64,000 bases of DNA, taken from NCBI GenBank assembly GCA_029204225.1, contig CM055095.1:12185506-12249505 (forward strand), in the 5' to 3' direction. Numbering within the stretch: position 1 is the stretch's first letter; each line of letters starts with the position of its first letter. The stretch is from Diphasiastrum complanatum (Eukaryota > Streptophyta > Lycopodiopsida > Lycopodiales > Lycopodiaceae). A program made the position numbers and the translations under genes. The notes beneath the pieces were generated by a model that saw only the letters and a program-made list of their open reading frames with translations, ran no database searches and was not told the DNA's origin. This document shows, piece by piece, positions 58,291 to 64,000 of this stretch.

Positions 58291-59668
58291 TTTCTTGGAG
58301 CACAGTGAGAGATTAACATCTTCCAATTATGCAATGTGGAAGATCAGAATGGAATCATTATTGATTCTACAAGATGTAATGGACATTGTGAGTGGAGCTG
58401 AAGAAGAACCTGCTGCACCTAATGAAGCTATAGCATTTCACAAAAGAACCAGAATTGCCCTTCATATCATAAAAATGAATGTAATCAATGAAGTGTTAAG
58501 AGAGATCAATACATGCACACTACTGGTGAGGATCAGTCCTACAAGCTGCAACATCCAGTATCAAGAAGAAGCTATCAAAGATCAAGTGTCTTTTCTGTGG
58601 CAAGAAAGGACACTATGCATCAAACTGTTTCAAGAAGAAGAACCAATCTAACAAGCTAGCCTTACTAACGAGGATGAGTGTGAGGGTGTTGAGAGTGAAA
58701 GAGAGGATTTATTAATGATGTCTACTTTTTCATCATTTCCTTTTAAGAATAAAGAAGTCTGGTGGATAGATAGTGGGGCTAGTTCCCATATTTCTAGTTC
58801 TAGAAACTCTTTCACTAGTCTCATGCCATATCTAGGTGCAAAAAGATCAATCTATACTACTAATGATGTAGAGTGTAGAATTGAAGGAATAGGTAGTATT
58901 CCACTGCATGCATCATCATCAAAATCTTTTTGCTTACATGATGTAATTTATGTACCTAGACTAACCAAGAATCTCATTAGTGTAGGACAGTTGTTTGATA
59001 GTGGATTGGATGTCAAGTTTCAAGTTGACAAGTGTATAGTCTCAAGAGACAATGAAGTTATTGCTAGAGGATCTAGAATTGGAAAGTTGTACAAACTAGA
59101 TTCTAGAGAGAGCGCTAACATTTCCGATATTGCTTATGAGACCAAGGTTCTTCAGGAGAATCTGTGGCATAAGAGATTGGGCCATCCCAATTTCAAAGCC
59201 ATGCAATCTATGGTCAAGGAAGGAAAAGTTGTTGGACTACCAAAGACATTGTCAAAGGAGCTTCTACCTTGTGAAGCTTGTGTTCTGGCAAAATCACATA
59301 GAAGGCCTTTTCCTAGATCAAATATCAAAACAAAGCAACCATTTGAACTCGTGCACTCTGATGTTCATTTCTCATCAACTAAGAGCAAAGGAGGAGAAAG
59401 CTACTTTGTTTTCTTTGTAGATGATTATACAAGATATTCTTGGATCTATATGTTGTCTTCAAAAGCCATGGTCTATGATGTTTTTCTTACTTTCAAAGCT
59501 TATGTAGAAAAGCAGTTTTCTTTCAAGTTGAAAGCTTTGAGAAGTGACAGTGGAGGAGAATACACCTCCAAAAAGTTTAAAGATTTTTGTGAGAGAGAGG
59601 AAATTCAAAGAGAGTTTTCTTGTTCATATACTCCTCAGCAAAATGGAGTTGCTGAGAGGAAAAAATAG
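58262..59668 (+). pseudogene. Copia gag-protease-integrase, truncated
   Basis: Gag opens with EHSERLTSSNYAMWKIRMES; its middle is missing and a shifted frame gives the zinc knuckle CLFCGKKGHYASNC (58587-58628). From 58715 a single 317-codon ORF holds the protease (WWIDSGASSHIS), the gag-pre-integrase linker, the HHCC finger (HKRLGHPNF ... CEACVLAK) and the integrase core: Asp in LVHSDVHF, Asp in LRSDSGGEY, Glu in NGVAERKK. A frameshift at about 59668 ends it and RT/RNase H are absent. The 5' edge abuts reverse-strand Copia RT near 58290. Confidence 0.92.
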
Positions 59669-59782
59669 AACTTTGTGTGAATGTGCAAAAGCCATTAGGC
59701 TAGAAGCTGTTAAAATTGAAAAACAATCCATATTGATTTCTTGGCTTGCTACAAATGTTGTACCATGCAAGTATGTAGCTCA

Positions 59783-60720
59783 TTAATGCAAAATGCCAAG
59801 TTTGGCCTACATAGAATTCGAGCTACGTGGATATGTATTGTCTAGTTTTATAAATGCAACTTGCATATAGTTTGTAGACATAGAATTAGCAAAGTCATGC
59901 TTGTAGAAACTCGTGCAATTCACATGCATTAATTGTAAGTGATCCATAGTGACATGCAAGGCATGCACAAAGTTTATTGGACACATGCATGATGATTTGG
60001 ACATTTCTAGTTAGAACTAGTACACTTGTAAAAAGTTGGTAGAATTTCATGCATGACAAGTGACAAATGTCACATAGAGACTAGATGTCACTTTAGATGT
60101 CATTTTGGAATGGATAGATATGGTTCTACCTCGAGCTACCTCAATCTCCATAAATATGTGTAGCTCTCCACACAATTTTAAGTGGACATTTCATGCAACT
60201 CCACTATAGGAATTCGAGTCTCTCTCATGTAGGGAAATCTTGGCATGTTTTGCCATATTGTGAATAATGAGATTTTGGTGTTTTGGACTCATTCTCTCTC
60301 TACCCGAGTGTTTCATCATTGATTTTCTCTCTCTACTCGAGAGCAGCCTGTTTTTCCCATATTGAGCACTTAGAATTATTTCTGATATTCAATTCTCATA
60401 GTAAGAAGTTAGATTTTTCAGTTAGATGTATGCCATTGTGCTCTTACCATAGATTTTTCAAGTATATTGTTCTCTGATCAATCTTGTGCAATCACAACAC
60501 CTCAGTAGATCCTGTAGGATGTGTGGTGAAGTTCACACGTGCTTAAAACTTCACACAGAACTTTTGTTGCATGCCTATGACTTGATCTAAAAGGAATCCT
60601 AGTCTGCTTTCCAAGGATGCAGCTATGGTAGACAAGGAGATCGACTTTACCAGAAGGATAGTTGAGATCAAGAACCATGGATTGTCTAGACATGTTCAAA
60701 ACATATACATAATTCAAGTT
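59783..60720 (+). repeat. LTR-like DNA after the truncated integrase
   Basis: Starts near tgcaaaatgccaagtttggc, which resembles the gccaa..ttggc opening of the LTRs at 2135 and 42064. It ends with a region containing ttcacacgtgctt (60531-60543), close to the G-box of those LTRs. A pyrimidine-rich stretch lies near 60290-60340. No coding remnant; borders approximate. Confidence 0.4.
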
Positions 60721-60738
60721 TTCTAAGCTTTAATTCAA

Positions 60739-60927
60739 TCATTTATTGACAAGAACATAGGTTTTCAAGGCTTGACTAGTATCAGAATAACAATGTGCCA
60801 ATCTATATAAGTATCTCTGCCTCTTGTCGAGTGCAAGGATGTTATTACTCCTATCGATAATTATGCACTGATCAGACTCAAACTCCATCTTATGACCTAA
60901 ATCTGTAGTTCTACTTACTGATAACAT
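60739..60927 (-). pseudogene. Copia gag-pre-integrase fragment, reverse strand
   Basis: 62 codons reading MLSVSRTTDLGHKMEFESDQ then ILALDKRQRYLYRL, matching the segment between Copia protease and the integrase zinc finger. Isolated; neighbouring domains not found. Confidence 0.65.
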
Positions 60928-61069
60928 ATTTGTGAGAGTTTAGGAATATACAAGACTTTTCACAGTAGTTTGAATTGATCATGCTAGAATCTCAATCTTT
61001 GTGGTGGCCTAGTCGTTATAGATTTTCATAAAATCAATGAATTACATAGTATAAAAGGTTTGATCATTC

Positions 61070-61994
61070 CCCAAGAGAGAGAATAATCTCATCTTTTGCA
61101 TGGTAAATGTATGTATGATGATAAACAGACTAGAGTGTATAAAGTTCACAATGAATACTACAACAACATAACTGGTTATCCAAAGATATAATGATGAAAC
61201 GATTTGGTCAAGGTCTGTACTTGTAAGAATTACTTTATCTTTCAGGCTCTTCAGGCATCAGGAAAACAGTCAGAACTGACAGTAACTAGCAATTAGATTC
61301 ATCAAGCAGAATCACATTAGCTAAAAGTTCTTCTTAATCAAACACAGAGAATTAGTTTTTATCGCAGGAAGCAAACAAGACAAAGCCTCAATCAATCCCA
61401 TTATCTGAACACATAGCTCATTCAAAGTTTAAGGAATTTTTGCTAAAAGTTATGTTTAACCGCTTCGGCTAATTCCCTGCGCACATTAGTCAGAATTATT
61501 ACTTGCTGGTGTCGCCTAAAAATCCATGTTAGAGTAACTGAAATTCAGTATAACTTAAGAAATGTGTGTGATGCAAACAGAACAGTATCACAATCAATCA
61601 CAGATCATACAGAGTGTGTTCGCACAAATGATAAGAAGTAATTCTGTGAGAGATAACAGAAGGAAAGAATGTTCAAGCTATAAGGACTTGCTCTTCGCTC
61701 TCTATTGATACTCAGCTCTACGTAGAAATGCATATGTACAATGGCACATAGTGCTATCCTTATAGGGATGTTCTTTAGCCTCAATGTCGCTTACGAACCG
61801 TCAAATGTCGGTTCTGAACTTCTATTGCGTCTCTTTAGAATGTCACAACTTCTACTCAAAATATGAATTTACAAAGTGCGAAATAGGCCTTTACATGTAT
61901 TTAGACACTATAGCACATTTTTATATATATAAAAATTGAAATTTTTTACAATATATGACAAAATTTGGATAATGTGAGATCATAAGACTCCACA
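61070..61994 (-). repeat. LTR of the reverse-strand element at the window end
   Basis: On the reverse strand a polypurine tract (gatgaggaaggggata) precedes TGTGGAGTCTTATG at 61994, only about 40 bp after the stop of the ORF at 62038. The region is non-coding and AT-rich. The far border near 61070 is a guess. Confidence 0.5.
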
Positions 61995-62037
61995 TATCCC
62001 CTTCCTCATCTGTGCAGCGGCTCGCAAACAATCTGAT

Positions 62038-63995
62038 TTATGTCCTTGTTTGTCGCTTTCGGCTAGCTAGCTTGTTGTGGAAAATAGCCTTGGCTCGGGA
62101 TTCATTCTCTTCATTTTCTTGCTCCAATGTCAGTCCTTTTGTTGTCAGGAAATAATTGTTCTTCTGGTTGTAGTCTTCTTGGAATGACAAATTTGGATAG
62201 CCACCCATTCCTTGATTGTCGATTGGTGCAAGGGGGTTATCAATTAATGTAGTATTAACAAGATGTGTGTACCAACTATCATCAGTCAAGATTTCAGACA
62301 TCTCGGTAGAAGGGACAGTTAGTGAAAGGGCAGCATATGTATATTCGAGAAATTTCTCTTTAATATACAGTTGTTGAACAGACAAGAGGGCATACGAGAT
62401 GAGAGAAGCAATATTTACATGGCTGTAAGTATAATATGGTCTAGTTATTGGGTTAGTGGAGAAAAGTATATTATTTGCTTTTACTTCTTCCAAATAACGA
62501 GAATAGTTAGTTTCCCAATCTGTGTAGATTTTCCACAGATCAGGGAATAAGAACTGATGAGTAACTCGGGAAGAAACTGATTTAGAGTCAGAAACAACTT
62601 CTTTCACATCAAAAATGTTAATTGATTCTAACTTATTGAAATACTCATCCAATGTTGGAAAAATATTATTTTCAAATGTTCTTAGGTATTCTAAGATGTA
62701 TATATACAAGGATCTTGCGACCACATGAATATAGTTAGTTTGCACATTGAACTTGTTCTGAACAATGGCAAGGGCGAGGATTCCTTTTAGATGTACAGTT
62801 AGTCTAGACCATAAAGTATTTATGTTAAAAAAAAGTCCAAGGGTTCTCCCATTGTTCTTTTGTGTAACCAAAAAGTTTAGGTAAAAAAAGGTAATCCATT
62901 CTCCATTGGAGTTCTGAACTACAAAAAGGTGGAATAAAAAATGTTAGTTCCTGATGAAATGTCTGAAATTCTGACCTTAGTAGTGAGTAGATAATCTTGT
63001 TTTTCTTTGCAGCTGTTCCACTTGGTGACACCTGGGCTTGGTATGGAATGACGCTTAACGCCTCGGGTTGGTCTTCAATAGCTTGTACCTCTGCAGCATC
63101 CTTGGTTTCAGTCTGTGTTTCTTGATCTCTCAGGATCTGCCTACAGATGGTATTTGTTTGGATGGCCTTTTCTGAGATTACTGGTGTTGGCTCATCTGTC
63201 TGCGTCTCCTGATCTTGTCCTTGCGCTGGTTCTTCTATATCAGAAATCTGCATTTGGCCTGATTGGAATTTGGCCTCTTCTAATTCTTCCTTCAGCTTCT
63301 CATAAACAATCATCTACGGCTGCAGATATTGCATCTGGAAGGTCTGGATTATCCTCTCATGAATTCCCTTCCATGCTACCGGATCAATTCGGTACCTGCC
63401 ATGAGATATGCAGGCACCGAGTGTGACTTCGGCACTGATTCGTCACAATATTGCCTCTTCAACTTGTTTCTTGTATATCTGATTGTCTTTCTTTAACTTT
63501 TTTGCAGAATTTTGCAGTTGGACAATTGATTCATGAGCAATGCTGAGTTCATTGCTCAGCTCCGCATTGCTACTCTGAAGAGTAGTTCGCACTCGTCTCT
63601 CCTCCTGCAAAGAAACCTGTAGGGTCTGAAGTTGTTGTTTAAGCAGTATGTTCTCACTTTCGAAGGCGTTGGACTGCTCTTGCATTTCTTCTAACACTTC
63701 GAGCGTGTCATCCTGCCTTCCTTTCGCTTCTTCAAGCTCTGTGTCTTTTCTACTCAGCTCAGCATTGGCTGATTCAAGCTCCTCATTTCTATAGGCCAAC
63801 CCTTTGTTTCGCTCAGCTCTGTATCTTTTTGGGTGAGGTCTGCTCAAACTCTTTCATACTTGGACCCCAGCTTCCTGGATACCTTCTCCAAGCTAGCAAG
63901 ATGCTGAATAGCTGCCCGAGTATCTGGTAGTAGTATTCCAAAAACCTTTTGATATAACTCGGCATCGAGGATTGGTTCCTCGACGTCGCTTTCAC
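62038..63995 (-). pseudogene. Env-position coiled-coil ORF of an LTR element, runs off the window
   Basis: Reverse-strand gene whose start lies beyond 64000. One frame is readable from 63847 to 62825 through two stops (TGA near 63444, TAG near 63315), then shifts at an A run near 62830 and stays open for 277 codons to 62038. Parts: an N-terminal piece (63995-63813); a long coiled coil (NAELSRKDTELEEAK ... LLKQQLQTLQ ... NAELSNELSIAHESI); a Gln/Asp/Thr linker with repeated QETQT; and a C-terminal folded region rich in Tyr and Leu (YIHVVARSLYIYILEYLRTF). It ends just before a polypurine tract and LTR, like the ORF at 12492-15530. No membrane segment is obvious. Family unknown. Confidence 0.5.
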
Positions 63996-64000
63996 TGCCT

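Overview
This window is nuclear DNA from a land plant with a repeat-rich genome. It is AT-rich and gene-poor. Most recognisable coding sequence comes from plant-type LTR retrotransposons (Copia and Gypsy), CACTA-type DNA transposons, a MITE family and very long (CT)n or (AG)n microsatellites. The genes have introns with GT..AG borders. The clade cannot be fixed from the sequence; a large-genome plant such as a fern, lycophyte or gymnosperm would fit, but that is inference.

Layout. 1-2.8 kb: 3' half of a Copia element with gag and protease, an unrecognised ORF where pol should be, and its 3' LTR. 2.8-4.1 kb: a degenerate array with TGACGG motifs, probably CACTA subterminal DNA. 6.1-6.4 kb: a MITE; a second copy lies inverted at 19.8-20.1 kb. 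6.4-8.2 kb: a decayed Copia RT/RNase H with part of an LTR. 8.2-16.2 kb: a Gypsy element with protease, a deleted RT, integrase, a long coiled-coil ORF in the env position and LTR-like DNA. 16.2-18.4 kb: a reverse-strand Copia 5' half with primer-binding site and LTR. 18.4-19.3 kb: a Gypsy integrase remnant. 20-29.8 kb: mostly featureless, with candidate exons of a reverse-strand gene ending in a DOG1-like domain. 30.1-31.4 kb: the clearest host gene, a three-exon short-chain dehydrogenase/reductase (SDR). 32.7-42.8 kb: LTR elements, CACTA remnants, a Ulp1-type peptidase relic and Gypsy/Copia fragments. 42.9-43.7 kb: a decayed histone H3 gene with CENH3-like residues and a long C-terminal extension. 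44.5-45.8 kb: a two-exon unknown gene. 46.3-48.5 kb (reverse) and 54.6-56.8 kb (forward): two diverged copies of an unrecognised transposase-like family. 52.4-53.3 kb: a four-exon gene for a small secreted eight-cysteine peptide, lying between those two copies. 56.9-64 kb: four Copia fragments and the 3' end of a reverse-strand LTR element with another env-position coiled-coil ORF.

Only the SDR gene and the cysteine-rich peptide gene look intact. The unknown gene at 44.5 kb is a weaker candidate. The rest is parasitic DNA in several stages of decay, with nested and abutting insertions. The items most worth a second look are the paired transposase-like copies, the H3/CENH3-like relic, the eight-cysteine peptide gene, the two env-position coiled-coil ORFs, the G-box shared by diverged Copia LTRs, and a 34-bp direct repeat flanking the SDR gene.
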